Positions 1 through 8,171 of a stretch of DNA of 64,000 bases are shown here, one piece after another. A model generated the notes under the pieces. It saw only the letters and a program-made list of their open reading frames with translations, had not been told where the DNA came from and did not search any database. The stretch's first letter is position 1; each line of letters begins with the position of its first letter. The position numbers and the translations under genes were made by a program. Source of the DNA: an uncultured Flavobacterium sp. (lineage in GTDB: Bacteria; Bacteroidota; Bacteroidia; Flavobacteriales; Flavobacteriaceae). The DNA is taken from assembly GCF_943913405.1 (NCBI RefSeq), contig NZ_CALTYA010000005.1, positions 1 to 64,000 on the forward strand. Reading direction: 5' to 3'.

Positions 1-3
1 CTC

Positions 4-2805
4 CTATGATTTTAAAGTATTTTCTAATTCTGGTTTTGGGTTGTAAATCCTTTGGGAAACTACTGGCTTATTATCTGCATTAAGAACAACATAATGAGGT
101 ATATGTTTATTTTCGGCAATGTGCAAATCTGGAATATCAACCGTAAACGCAGGTTGTAAAATATTATTCAATCCCCAAAGTTTTCTTAGCTCCGCTGTTA
201 GCCCTCCTGGCATTACACGAACATCATCACAAACTTGTGAAAGTATTTCATTTGTTTTTTTACTGATGTACCTTGTGTCATTTAATTGTCTTTCAATAAA
301 ATCACTCTTCTCAAATTTTGTTTTAGAGGTAAATTTCTTTGCTTTGGGGTAAGGCAGTAATTTAAACACACGATGCTCAATTTCTTCCCATGTTTTAGCA
401 CCGCCCCACAAATTGGAGTCCTTGTTTAATTGATAAAAATCATACGGCGTCCTTTCTCCTTTCAATCCATTGAATCTAGCATCGCAAAGTGTTTTGTTTG
501 CAAAACTATCATCAAGAGAAATGCTCCTTGGAATAATATGCTCGATTTGAATTTTATTTTCTCTTCCTAAAACATCTGAAATATTGATTGTTTTATTGGT
601 ATAAGGACAGACTGCTATTGTACCACGTTCTTGCATTTCTTTGTACAACAAGACTTTTTGAACATTTTCACGACTATGCTTCAATCCAAACTCTGTAAGC
701 AATTGTCTGGCCTCATCATTTTTTTTAGTGTTTTCTGCAATTTTATAACCTAATTCTTGTCTTTTGGTTTTATTATTTTTTAAATCACGACCAAGTTCAA
801 CTCTTATCTGGTCAAACATCTGATGTATTTTTAATAATTCATTAACTAACCTCTTAACTTCATTGACACCTTGCTGAACAATTGGATTTCTTAAATTCTC
901 AATTTCTCCAATCCTATCTTTTTTCTCAACCTTTTCAATTTCTTGACTATGATGGTAAAGTTTTTTAAATCTTTTATCATTTTTAATAAAACCATATTTA
1001 TTTTCAATCAGATACTCTTTTATTTTTTGAATTGCATCTCCTTCTTTATTGTTTTTATCCTTCAATATTGAAACTATACCTTTTTCTAATTCTTGGTGAT
1101 CATTTTTATAAATTTCCCATTTATGGCCAAAAGCGTTCCTTACACCTCCAAGGATTACAGCGTCACTAAACCTTTTACCTTGTCTTAAATAGGGCAAAAT
1201 ATTTTTTATAGCTTTTAATGATACATTGGAATACCCTTCCTTTAAATTAATTTTAGAAACTTTATCAATGTTTTTTTCTTCTAAAGCAAAATCAACAGAA
1301 AGCTTCTTTATTAGCAAATCATTATCTTCAAAATAATGAAAGCAATGCCAAATTTTTTCAAATCCGTATTCAATTACATCTTTATCATTGACCGAATTAT
1401 TATACTCTTTTCCTAAAACTGATTCTGAAAAAATTGATTTTAAACTCTTTATACTATAATTTCCAGGAACCTTTTGGTCATCAGAATAATTGAACTTTTC
1501 ATATTCTAGTTTAAGTTTCTTCTTTATTTCAGAAAAATTAAAATTACTATCTTTTGAATTTATTAAGTCCAAAACCTGAAGTCGCTGGCTTTCTTCCAAT
1601 CTTTGCTTCTTTCCATATTCAATATTATTAATGAATTGGTAGGCTCTAAATTCCTCATATAAAGGATGTGATAAATGGCAAGGTGTTTTCCCTTTTTGCA
1701 AATATTTGCCATTCTCGTCTTTCAAATCTGGTTCAAAGCGACATTTTAACAACAAACTTTTTTGCGATTTTAAAGGACGTTGCCAAAACAAAACACTATC
1801 TTGACTTTTAAATTTTAAATTTCCTTCCTCATCCTTTTCAATAATACCCGCTAAAAACTCTTTAAGAGAAATTTCAGAAGCTACTTTTATTAGATATTTT
1901 TTACTTGAAATGTTGTCTGTATTATTCTCTAATAAATTAATGGTAACATTCTCAATTCCCTTTGACTTTGTAAGATACTCTAGCTTTCTTTTATTTTTAT
2001 TATTTTTTTCAATATCTCCATTAAGAAATATATTTTTATTCTTGAATACATTTTTCTTATCCAGTCCTAAATGGCTTTCTTGCCTGTTCCAAATGGCTTC
2101 AAATTCTGCAACATACATATCTCTTAAGGTGTAACGTGCTCTAACTCTTAACTCATTTCCTTCTTCATCAGTAATTAATTTATAAGGCTCCCCTTCTTTA
2201 GGAAGAATCTCAAATAGATACTTGCCAAGTGTTGAATTTTCAAGTTCTTTTTGAGTTTGCGAGATTCCTATAATATTTTCTTTTCCTTTATAGATTGCTC
2301 CATCATCTTTTCCTTTACGATTACTTAAAAAACCCCTTCGTTGAATTAAATGGTACAAAACTCTTCCAAATTCAAAAAGAGTCAAATCGCTTTGTAATGC
2401 TTTATCTCTTAATTCATAAGGATTTTGCTTTAACCATAAATGGTAAGGATGGTTTTGTGGCAAATGAATTTCGGGAGCCATTCTACCCTCTTTTTTCTTT
2501 TGTTTGTCCCATTTACTCCAAACATCAAGTTCTTCATTTGTCAATGGACACATATCAAAAGATAATAAAGTTCTTAGTAGCTTTATTTTTCTTAATCTCT
2601 TTCTGTAAAATTGCTTTCTTAGTTGCCTGCTATTTCTTCTTTTCGCATTCTTACTTTCTTCTCTATCTCCTTGACCAATTGTTTTTGCAACTACACCTTC
2701 AGGAAATATCCTAACTCCCGAATCAATAATTTCTTTTTTTTCATCATCCACAATCGCCCATCCAATACTATTCGTCCCTAAATCCAATCCTAAAATCTTT
2801 GCCAT
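4..2805 (-). CDS. cas9: Type II-C CRISPR nuclease Cas9, apparently truncated before RuvC-III
   Basis: RNA-guided DNA endonuclease of a type II-C CRISPR system. RuvC-I is at the N-terminus (GLDLGTNSIGW, catalytic Asp8), an Arg/Lys-rich bridge helix covers about residues 51-80, RuvC-II (RVELGRD) places its Glu at 670, and the HNH motif (IEHIIPRS) places its His at 756, followed by DDSFANK and NGLKG. Residues after about 830 (ELRKLWGLNNIL) match the linker that precedes RuvC-III in relatives, but no HHAxDA motif and no PAM-interacting domain follow. A TAG at positions 4-6 ends the frame. Larger Bacteroidota Cas9 proteins have roughly 1400 residues, so several hundred appear to be missing. Either this is a nonsense or frameshift lesion with the rest to the left of the window, or a naturally short form. 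Start ATG at 2805; a weak promoter (TTG, 18-nt spacer, TAGATTTC) lies upstream. Divergent to the tracrRNA. Confidence 0.93.
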   Translation of the reverse strand: MAKILGLDLGTNSIGWAIVDDEKKEIIDSGVRIFPEGVVAKTIGQGDREESKNAKRRNSRQLRKQFYRKRLRKIKLLRTLLSFDMCPLTNEELDVWSKWDKQKKKEGRMAPEIHLPQNHPYHLWLKQNPYELRDKALQSDLTLFEFGRVLYHLIQRRGFLSNRKGKDDGAIYKGKENIIGISQTQKELENSTLGKYLFEILPKEGEPYKLITDEEGNELRVRARYTLRDMYVAEFEAIWNRQESHLGLDKKNVFKNKNIFLNGDIEKNNKNKRKLEYLTKSKGIENVTINLLENNTDNISSKKYLIKVASEISLKEFLAGIIEKDEEGNLKFKSQDSVLFWQRPLKSQKSLLLKCRFEPDLKDENGKYLQKGKTPCHLSHPLYEEFRAYQFINNIEYGKKQRLEESQRLQVLDLINSKDSNFNFSEIKKKLKLEYEKFNYSDDQKVPGNYSIKSLKSIFSESVLGKEYNNSVNDKDVIEYGFEKIWHCFHYFEDNDLLIKKLSVDFALEEKNIDKVSKINLKEGYSNVSLKAIKNILPYLRQGKRFSDAVILGGVRNAFGHKWEIYKNDHQELEKGIVSILKDKNNKEGDAIQKIKEYLIENKYGFIKNDKRFKKLYHHSQEIEKVEKKDRIGEIENLRNPIVQQGVNEVKRLVNELLKIHQMFDQIRVELGRDLKNNKTKRQELGYKIAENTKKNDEARQLLTEFGLKHSRENVQKVLLYKEMQERGTIAVCPYTNKTINISDVLGRENKIQIEHIIPRSISLDDSFANKTLCDARFNGLKGERTPYDFYQLNKDSNLWGGAKTWEEIEHRVFKLLPYPKAKKFTSKTKFEKSDFIERQLNDTRYISKKTNEILSQVCDDVRVMPGGLTAELRKLWGLNNILQPAFTVDIPDLHIAENKHIPHYVVLNADNKPVVSQRIYNPKPELENTLKS

Positions 2806-2895
2806 ATCCTCTAAAATTTAATACGCACGAAATCTACAACTAAAAAATTTAACACAATTACGGTTTTCCGCATTCAAAACCTATTATTTTTTACA

Positions 2896-2903
2896 TACAT
2901 TTG
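2896..2903 (+). promoter_or_regulatory. -7 element of the tracrRNA promoter
   Basis: TACATTTG matches the Bacteroidota -7 consensus TAnnTTTG exactly. It would start transcription near 2909-2911, immediately before the anti-repeat. No clear TTTG -33 element is visible at the usual distance. Confidence 0.55.
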
Positions 2904-2909
2904 TAACTG

Positions 2910-2994
2910 ATTAAAATTTCTAATCTTTAATCTTATCACAATAAGGCTATATGCCGTAGATGAAAATCTTTAGTCCTGCTTCGGTGGGACTTTT
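2910..2994 (+). ncRNA. tracrRNA of the type II-C CRISPR-Cas9 system
   Basis: Trans-activating CRISPR RNA that pairs with the crRNA repeat and is bound by Cas9. The anti-repeat is about 2917-2941; its complement contains GATTAAAGATTAGAAA, the core of flavobacterial II-C repeats as I remember them. It is followed by AATAAGGCTATATGCCGTAG at 2940-2959, which has the AAUAAGGC...GCCG layout typical of II-C tracrRNAs. It ends in a hairpin with stem AGTCCTGC, a TTCG tetraloop and GTGGGACT (2972-2991), then a short T run. It lies just upstream of cas9 on the opposite strand, a common II-C arrangement. The exact 5' end is inferred from the promoter. Confidence 0.85.
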
Positions 2995-3003
2995 CATTTA
3001 AAC

Positions 3004-3032
3004 AAAAAACCGCTGATTTCTCAACGGTTTTT
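3004..3032. terminator. Terminator, probably for the eRF1-like gene (minus strand)
   Basis: AAAAACCG pairs with CGGTTTTT around a loop of about 13 nt. It lies between the tracrRNA end and the 3' end of the minus-strand gene at 3053, and could work in both directions. Confidence 0.6.
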
Positions 3033-3052
3033 CTAAGACTTGAATAAATTAA

Positions 3053-3430
3053 TTACTTAAAATATTGCTCCACATATTCAATAAAATTGGCATCACTCAT
3101 TTTATTTGAAGTACTTTCTGTAGAAAGAGCATTTTTATACTGTGGCGTTTCTGCTAAAAACCTTATAAATTGCTCTTGAACTTGTCCGGTTCCAGAAACG
3201 TGAATAGCATCCACATTGGGCATCAGGCTGGCTATTTCTTTGAAAAATTTCTGCGTAAGCATTATCTCATGGTTGTTGGCGGTATTTTCATTAGAATTTC
3301 CTTCGGGTCCAGCATTATTGGCATGGCCTAAAACTACAAACTCACCGCTTTCTACATTTTCTCTACCCACAATTGTCGCTTGGTGCGAATCCATCCAAAC
3401 TCCAAATTCTTTCTTGTTTTTATCTGACAT
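3053..3430 (-). CDS. Small cytosolic protein resembling eRF1-type (baeRF) domains
   Basis: Protein of 125 residues with no signal peptide. The sequence from MSDKNKKEFGVWMDSHQA to a C-terminal stretch with HVSGTGQVQEQFIRFL resembles bacterial proteins related to archaeo-eukaryotic release factor domains (baeRF type). This is a remembered resemblance, not a verified hit. I chose the ATG at 3430 because the conserved-looking part begins there. The frame stays open to an ATG at 3553, which would give 166 residues with a less convincing N-terminal extension. No partner gene nearby explains its role. Confidence 0.5.
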   Translation of the reverse strand: MSDKNKKEFGVWMDSHQATIVGRENVESGEFVVLGHANNAGPEGNSNENTANNHEIMLTQKFFKEIASLMPNVDAIHVSGTGQVQEQFIRFLAETPQYKNALSTESTSNKMSDANFIEYVEQYFK

Positions 3431-3603
3431 TTTTTTACTTTTTCTTAAAGGTAAACTATCATTAATAGCTTTTTGGGAATTTGGGTTAAGATTGTGATTC
3501 ACTTCTATTAAATCTGGATGTTTTATATATTCTTTCAAAACGAAACTCATCAAAACTTTATGAAAATCTAAAAATCCAATCCCTCAAAATCGAAATATCT
3601 GAT

Positions 3604-3611
3604 TATCTTTG
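3604..3611 (+). promoter_or_regulatory. -7 promoter element for the transketolase operon
   Basis: TATCTTTG matches TAnnTTTG exactly and lies 25 nt before the ATG of the transketolase N-terminal subunit gene. No TTTG -33 box is evident. Confidence 0.5.
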
Positions 3612-3636
3612 CGCCAGTTTAACTTTATCCTATAAA

Positions 3637-4488
3637 ATGAAACCTAACACACAACAATTAAACAACTTAACTATTCAAGTGCGAAGAGATATTCTTCGAA
3701 TGGTTCACGCCGTAAACTCTGGACATCCAGGCGGTTCGCTAGGCTGTGCTGAATTTCTTGTAGCACTTTATCAAAATTTAATGGACAGAAAGCCAGGATT
3801 TGATATGGACGGAAAAGATGAAGACTTGTTCTTCCTTTCAAACGGACATATTTCGCCACTTTTCTACAGCGTTTTGGCAAGAAGCGGTTACTTTCCGGTA
3901 GCTGAATTAGCCACTTTCCGTTTATTAAATTCTAGGCTTCAAGGACACCCGACGACTCACGAAGGTTTGCCAGGAATCCGCATGGCTTCTGGATCTTTAG
4001 GCCAAGGAATGTCTGTGGCAATCGGAGCTGCGTTGACAAAGAAATTAAACAAAGACGCTCACTTGGTTTACAGTCTTCACGGAGATGGTGAATTGCAAGA
4101 AGGTCAAAATTGGGAAGCAATGATGTATGCTTCTGCTTATAAAGTGGACAATTACATCGCAACAATCGACTTGAACGGAAAACAAATTGACGGACCAACT
4201 GACGAAGTTTTGCACATGGGAAGCATCAGAGCTAAATTTGAAGCTTTTGGTTGGGATGTTTTAGAAATTGAAAAAGGAAACAACATCGAAGCAATAATCG
4301 CCGGAATGACTGACGCTAAATCAAGAACAGGAAAAGGAAAACCGGTTTGCGTTTTGCTTCATACCGAAATGGGCAACGGTGTTGATTATATGATGTTCAG
4401 CCACGCTTGGCACGGAAAAGCGCCAAATGACGAGCAATTGGCAAATGCGTTGACTCAAAACTATTGCGAAGGCGAAAGTGACTATTAA
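3637..4488 (+). CDS. Transketolase, N-terminal (thiamine diphosphate-binding) subunit
   Basis: One half of a split transketolase, which moves two-carbon ketol units between sugar phosphates in the non-oxidative pentose phosphate pathway. The 283 residues carry GHPGG with His30, LGQGMSVAIGAA, and the thiamine diphosphate/Mg motif GDGELQEGQNWE at about 149-160. The pyrimidine-binding half is the next gene, 93 nt downstream on the same strand, as in other organisms with two-gene transketolases. The start ATG at 3637 follows a TATCTTTG promoter element. No oddity is visible. Confidence 0.95.
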   Translation: MKPNTQQLNNLTIQVRRDILRMVHAVNSGHPGGSLGCAEFLVALYQNLMDRKPGFDMDGKDEDLFFLSNGHISPLFYSVLARSGYFPVAELATFRLLNSRLQGHPTTHEGLPGIRMASGSLGQGMSVAIGAALTKKLNKDAHLVYSLHGDGELQEGQNWEAMMYASAYKVDNYIATIDLNGKQIDGPTDEVLHMGSIRAKFEAFGWDVLEIEKGNNIEAIIAGMTDAKSRTGKGKPVCVLLHTEMGNGVDYMMFSHAWHGKAPNDEQLANALTQNYCEGESDY

Positions 4489-4506
4489 TTTAGAATTGAG
4501 ATGCGA

Positions 4507-4570
4507 GAATTGAGATGTGAGATTTTACATCCCTATCAATTCTCAATACTAAAATCTCAATACTCAATAC
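4507..4570. repeat. Imperfect inverted repeat between the two transketolase genes
   Basis: The arms 4507-4527 and 4550-4570 (21 nt each) are complementary at 17 of 21 positions. The left side contains the repeated word GAATTGAGATG, and the right side repeats CTCAATACT. The hairpin ends 11 nt before the downstream start codon, inside a presumed operon, with no T tract. Confidence 0.6.
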
Positions 4571-4581
4571 TACTAAAACAA

Positions 4582-5538
4582 ATGAAAAAATACACAAATA
4601 CAGGAAATAAAGACACTCGTTCTGGTTTTGGAGCGGGATTAACTGAATTAGGTCAAAAGAATGAAAACGTAGTGGCACTTTGCGCTGACTTGATCGGATC
4701 ACTAAAAATGGACGATTTTAAAAAGAATCATCCAGAGCGTTTCTTCCAAATTGGGATTGCGGAAGCAAATATGATTGGAATTGCCGCAGGTATGACAATT
4801 GGAGGAAAAATTCCCTTCACAGGAACTTTCGCTAACTTTTCTACAGGAAGAGTTTACGACCAAATTCGTCAATCAGTTGCTTACTCCGATAAAAATGTAA
4901 AAATCTGTGCTTCTCACGCTGGTCTGACTTTAGGTGAAGACGGAGCTACGCACCAAATCTTAGAAGACATCGGCTTGATGAAAATGTTGCCAGGAATGAC
5001 TGTAATCAATACTTGCGATTACAATCAAACTAAAGCGGCTACAATGGCAATTGCTGACCATCACGGACCAGTTTACTTACGTTTTGGCCGTCCATCTGTT
5101 CCAAATTTTACTCCTGAAATCGGAACTTTTGAAATCGGAAAGGCAATTCTTTTAAACGAAGGAACTGACGTAACAATCGTTGCAACCGGACATTTAGTTT
5201 GGGAAGCTTTGGTTGCTGCAGAAGCTTTAGAAGCAAAAGGAATTTCTGCCGAAATAATCAATATCCATACAATTAAACCTTTAGACGAAGAAGCAATTCT
5301 AAAATCTTTGGCTAAAACAGGCTGTATCGTTACTGCAGAAGAACATAACATTTTAGGCGGTTTAGGAGAAAGTGTTGCTAGAGTTTTAGCTTTGAACAAT
5401 CCAGCACCACAAGAATTTGTAGCCGTTAATGACAGCTTTGGTGAATCTGGAACTCCAGCACAGCTGATGGAAAAATATAAGCTGAACAATCAAGCTATTG
5501 AAGCAGCTGCTGAAAAAGTGATCAAGAGAAAGAAGTAA
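4582..5538 (+). CDS. Transketolase, C-terminal (pyrimidine-binding) subunit
   Basis: Second half of the split transketolase, 318 residues. It begins MKKYTNTGNKDTRSGFG and contains the pyrimidine-domain segment FFQIGIAEANMIGIAAGM with the Glu that activates thiamine diphosphate, followed by the transketolase C-terminal domain (TGHLVWEALVAAEAL). The frame is open upstream to 4501, but that part is translated from the inverted repeat and does not look like protein, so the ATG at 4582 is preferred. It should form a heterotetramer with the product of the preceding gene. Confidence 0.94.
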   Translation: MKKYTNTGNKDTRSGFGAGLTELGQKNENVVALCADLIGSLKMDDFKKNHPERFFQIGIAEANMIGIAAGMTIGGKIPFTGTFANFSTGRVYDQIRQSVAYSDKNVKICASHAGLTLGEDGATHQILEDIGLMKMLPGMTVINTCDYNQTKAATMAIADHHGPVYLRFGRPSVPNFTPEIGTFEIGKAILLNEGTDVTIVATGHLVWEALVAAEALEAKGISAEIINIHTIKPLDEEAILKSLAKTGCIVTAEEHNILGGLGESVARVLALNNPAPQEFVAVNDSFGESGTPAQLMEKYKLNNQAIEAAAEKVIKRKK

Positions 5539-5559
5539 TTTTCTTTTAGCTTATAAATA

Positions 5560-5589
5560 AAAAATCCCGTTCAATTGAACGGGATTTTT
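5560..5589. terminator. Bidirectional terminator between convergent genes
   Basis: Perfect 30-nt palindrome with core ATCCCGTTCAA/TTGAACGGGAT, flanked by A and T tracts. It serves the transketolase operon (plus) and the FKBP-like gene (minus). Confidence 0.85.
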
Positions 5590-5609
5590 TATATCGTAGA
5601 TAGTCTTAA

Positions 5610-6566
5610 TTATTTACAACCTGAATCTAAATGCCTTTTCAAACCTCCAGTCGTTCCTTGGCAATTCGGGATAAGATCAAATTGGTACAAACGCCCGAAA
5701 GAATCTGAAACTTCTCTTCTTGTCAATGTTCCGTCACCGTCATCGTCAGCATCTAAGAAATTCGGAATTCCGTCGCCATCTGTGTCATCATCATAATAAT
5801 CTCCATTTCCGTTTAAATCCTCATTAATAGAAAGCACTCCGTCTCTGTCAGAATCTTGATATTTTACTTTATGCAAATTAAAAGTAAAAACAATTGGAGA
5901 ATAAGCCGAAAGCGTACCCGCTGAACTGCTGAAATACCCCAAACCAGAAGGAATAAACATCACTCCAACTCCGTGATCAGTCAATAAAACATTCCCAGGA
6001 TTAGCTGGATCATCGCTAGCATTTCCAGATTTAAATTCTGTCAAGATATTTCTCCAACCTGCAACAACGCTTTCTTGCTCGAACCAAACCGGATTTGGCC
6101 TGTAATCAAATTGCTTGTCATCAAGGTCAATTCCTCTGTAAGTTACCAACGTAGAATCTACTCTTGTAGGAGACTGGCCAATACCTTCCCTAATTTTTAA
6201 GTAATATATTTTATACTCAACAGGATCTTCAATTAAAGTCCCTACAAGCGAATTAGCCGTTGTATAAACTCTGCTGTCATTCTTAATCGTTTTAGTCAAT
6301 AAAGGATAGTCCGTTTGCTCCCAAATAGACAATTGCGTATCCGTTTCAAGCTTTACGTGAATCGTTGGCACCGGATTATTATTAGCATCCATTGTGACAG
6401 TTAAATAATGACTTTTCAGGTAATCTTCAATATCAACTATATCTGCAGTATATTGTACTGAGCGATCGCGTGGCGGGGTAACAGTTCCTGAATCATCATC
6501 TTTTTTACAAGAAGAAAATAAAGAAATAGAAACTATTGCAATTAAAAAAAACTTAATTCTGGTCAT
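5610..6566 (-). CDS. FKBP-like lipoprotein with an Asp-rich calcium-type repeat
   Basis: Lipoprotein of 318 residues. The signal peptide ends in LFSSC, and the lipidated Cys is followed by Lys-Lys-Asp. The middle (about 130-245) has the segments VTYRGIDLDDKQFD, VVAGW and GVGVMFIPSGLGY typical of FKBP-type peptidyl-prolyl isomerases, as in gliding-associated and periplasmic flavobacterial proteins. A C-terminal stretch (about 250-285) repeats DSDRDGVLSINED, DDDTDGDGIPNFLD and ADDDGDG, a thrombospondin type 3-like calcium-binding pattern. The active site looks degenerate, so catalysis is uncertain. ATG at 6566 is preferred over 6596 because it gives a proper signal peptide. Confidence 0.8.
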   Translation of the reverse strand: MTRIKFFLIAIVSISLFSSCKKDDDSGTVTPPRDRSVQYTADIVDIEDYLKSHYLTVTMDANNNPVPTIHVKLETDTQLSIWEQTDYPLLTKTIKNDSRVYTTANSLVGTLIEDPVEYKIYYLKIREGIGQSPTRVDSTLVTYRGIDLDDKQFDYRPNPVWFEQESVVAGWRNILTEFKSGNASDDPANPGNVLLTDHGVGVMFIPSGLGYFSSSAGTLSAYSPIVFTFNLHKVKYQDSDRDGVLSINEDLNGNGDYYDDDTDGDGIPNFLDADDDGDGTLTRREVSDSFGRLYQFDLIPNCQGTTGGLKRHLDSGCK

Positions 6567-6604
6567 TATTATTGAATTTAGAGGCGCAAGATACAATTTT
6601 GATT

Positions 6605-6612
6605 TATTTTTG
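6605..6612 (+). promoter_or_regulatory. -7 promoter element for the S4-domain gene
   Basis: TATTTTTG fits TAnnTTTG and lies 32 nt before the ATG at 6645. Confidence 0.4.
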
Positions 6613-6644
6613 TAAACTAATTAACGTAGATTTTCAGTTTTAGT

Positions 6645-7034
6645 ATGAGAGTAGATAAATACTTATGGTGCGTTCGCTATTACAAAACCAGAAATATGGT
6701 TACCGAAGCTTGCAAAAAGAACCATATCACTGTTAACGGGCAGGTAGCCAAGCCATCAAAGGAAGTTTTTCCTACAGATAAAATCACATTTCGAAAAGAT
6801 CAGATCACCCAAATAATCACTGTTTTGGATATTCCAGACAATCGCGTTGGTGCAAAACTGGTTGATATTTATAGAAAAGATGAAACTCCGGCAGAGGTTT
6901 TCCAGCATTTAGAGCTTTTAAAATTGTCAAAAGAACATTACAGAAAACATGGCGAAGGGCGTCCGACCAAAAAAGACCGCCGTGATCTAGACGGAATAAG
7001 CTTTGATTCTGAAGAAGAAGAAACTGACAATTAA
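6645..7034 (+). CDS. S4-domain RNA-binding protein (Hsp15-like)
   Basis: Protein of 129 residues with an S4 RNA-binding fold at the N-terminus: MRVDKYLWCVRYYKTRN, then HITVNGQVAKPSKEV at about residues 26-40. Family members such as HslR/Hsp15 bind ribosomal RNA on stalled 50S subunits. The C-terminal third is charged and ends in an acidic tail (DSEEEET). It is followed 58 nt later by a phosphoribosyltransferase with its own promoter element. Confidence 0.88.
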   Translation: MRVDKYLWCVRYYKTRNMVTEACKKNHITVNGQVAKPSKEVFPTDKITFRKDQITQIITVLDIPDNRVGAKLVDIYRKDETPAEVFQHLELLKLSKEHYRKHGEGRPTKKDRRDLDGISFDSEEEETDN

Positions 7035-7070
7035 TCTTCAAAATTCCTGTCAAAAAACCAAGCCATTTTT

Positions 7071-7078
7071 TATCTTTG
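7071..7078 (+). promoter_or_regulatory. -7 promoter element for the phosphoribosyltransferase gene
   Basis: TATCTTTG, an exact TAnnTTTG match, 14 nt before the ATG at 7093, implying a short leader. Confidence 0.5.
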
Positions 7079-7092
7079 AAAAAAATACCGCA

Positions 7093-7590
7093 ATGAGCAA
7101 AAATATCATCTTAAATAATCAAGAAATAAAGCATAAGACCAGAAGAATCGCTTACCAAATCTATGAAACTTTTGTAGATGAAGAAGAAGTTGTCATCGCC
7201 GGAATTTCAAAAAGCGGTTATGTATTTGCCGAAAAGATTGCGGAAGCCCTGAAAGCTATTTCCTCTTTAAAAGTTTCGCTTTGCGAGGTCCACATTGACA
7301 AGCAAAATCCGAGCAACGAGATTACGACTTCTTTAGAAAAAAGCCAATATGAGAACAAAGGACTTGTTTTAGTCGATGATGTTTTGAATTCTGGAACTGT
7401 TTTGGCCTACGGAATTAAATTTTTCTTAGATGTTCCTTTAAAGAAATTCAAAACTGCAGTTCTTGTGGACAGAAACCACAAAAAATATCCTGTAAAAGCT
7501 GATTTTAAAGGAATTTCATTATCAACTTCTTTGCAAGAACATGTTCAGGTTGTTTTTGAGGAAAACGAAGATTACGCTTATTTAAGCTAA
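7093..7590 (+). CDS. PyrR-like phosphoribosyltransferase family protein
   Basis: Protein of 165 residues with the type I phosphoribosyltransferase fold. The PRPP-binding loop VLVDDVLNSGTVLAYG is near residues 92-107, and a PyrR-like ending (VDRNHKKYPVKADFKG) follows. The family includes PyrR (uracil phosphoribosyltransferase and pyrimidine regulator) and purine salvage enzymes; the substrate cannot be decided here. The frame is open to 7003, but ATG 7093 follows a promoter element and starts the conserved part. Its 3' end overlaps that of convergent aroK by 9 nt. Confidence 0.8.
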   Translation: MSKNIILNNQEIKHKTRRIAYQIYETFVDEEEVVIAGISKSGYVFAEKIAEALKAISSLKVSLCEVHIDKQNPSNEITTSLEKSQYENKGLVLVDDVLNSGTVLAYGIKFFLDVPLKKFKTAVLVDRNHKKYPVKADFKGISLSTSLQEHVQVVFEENEDYAYLS

Positions 7591-8100
7591 TATCTTTTCA
7601 ATATCTAAAACTATCTCTTCTATAGGTTTATCATCAACGACAACGGCGTGAGTTGCTTTGTTGTAGTAAAAACTGCGCTCGAAAAGATGCATCGCAATGT
7701 ACTCTTTCATGCTTTCCTCACTTTGGTCAGCAATCAGCGGACGATTTTCTTTAATCGAAAGCAATCTATTATACAAAGTCTCGATCGACGCTTTCAAGTA
7801 AAAAGACTTGATATTTTCACCATTTAGCATTTCATGGTTTCCGGCATAACAAGGAGTGCCTCCGCCTAAACTGATGACCATTTCTTCTTCAGAAGCGATT
7901 AATTCTTTCAATATTTGATTTTCCAGCTTCCGAAAATACACTTCTCCTTTTTGTTCGAAAATTTCTTTAACAGATAATTCTGCTCTTTCTTCGATGATTT
8001 TATCCAAATCGAATAGTTGCTTTTTTACTTTTTCAGACAATAATTTTGCAATTGTTGACTTTCCGGAACCCATATACCCCAATAAAATGATTTTCTTCAT
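7582..8100 (-). CDS. aroK: Shikimate kinase
   Basis: Phosphorylates shikimate with ATP in the chorismate (aromatic amino acid) pathway. The 172 residues include the Walker A loop GYMGSGKST at about 8-16, the shikimate-binding DLDKIIEER near 31-39, and GGGTPCY near 80. The length is normal for the family. The gene is convergent with and overlaps the phosphoribosyltransferase gene by 9 nt. Confidence 0.95.
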   Translation of the reverse strand: MKKIILLGYMGSGKSTIAKLLSEKVKKQLFDLDKIIEERAELSVKEIFEQKGEVYFRKLENQILKELIASEEEMVISLGGGTPCYAGNHEMLNGENIKSFYLKASIETLYNRLLSIKENRPLIADQSEESMKEYIAMHLFERSFYYNKATHAVVVDDKPIEEIVLDIEKILA

Positions 8101-8171
8101 GGCAATAAATCCTTATATACTAAGACATTATGAATGATTATAAAAAAAAGACAAATTTAACGCAATTTTAC

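Noticed and set aside
119..2714. Plus-strand open frames of 74-139 codons inside cas9
   Set aside because: They are antisense shadows of a strongly coding minus-strand gene; composition is low-complexity and start contexts are absent.
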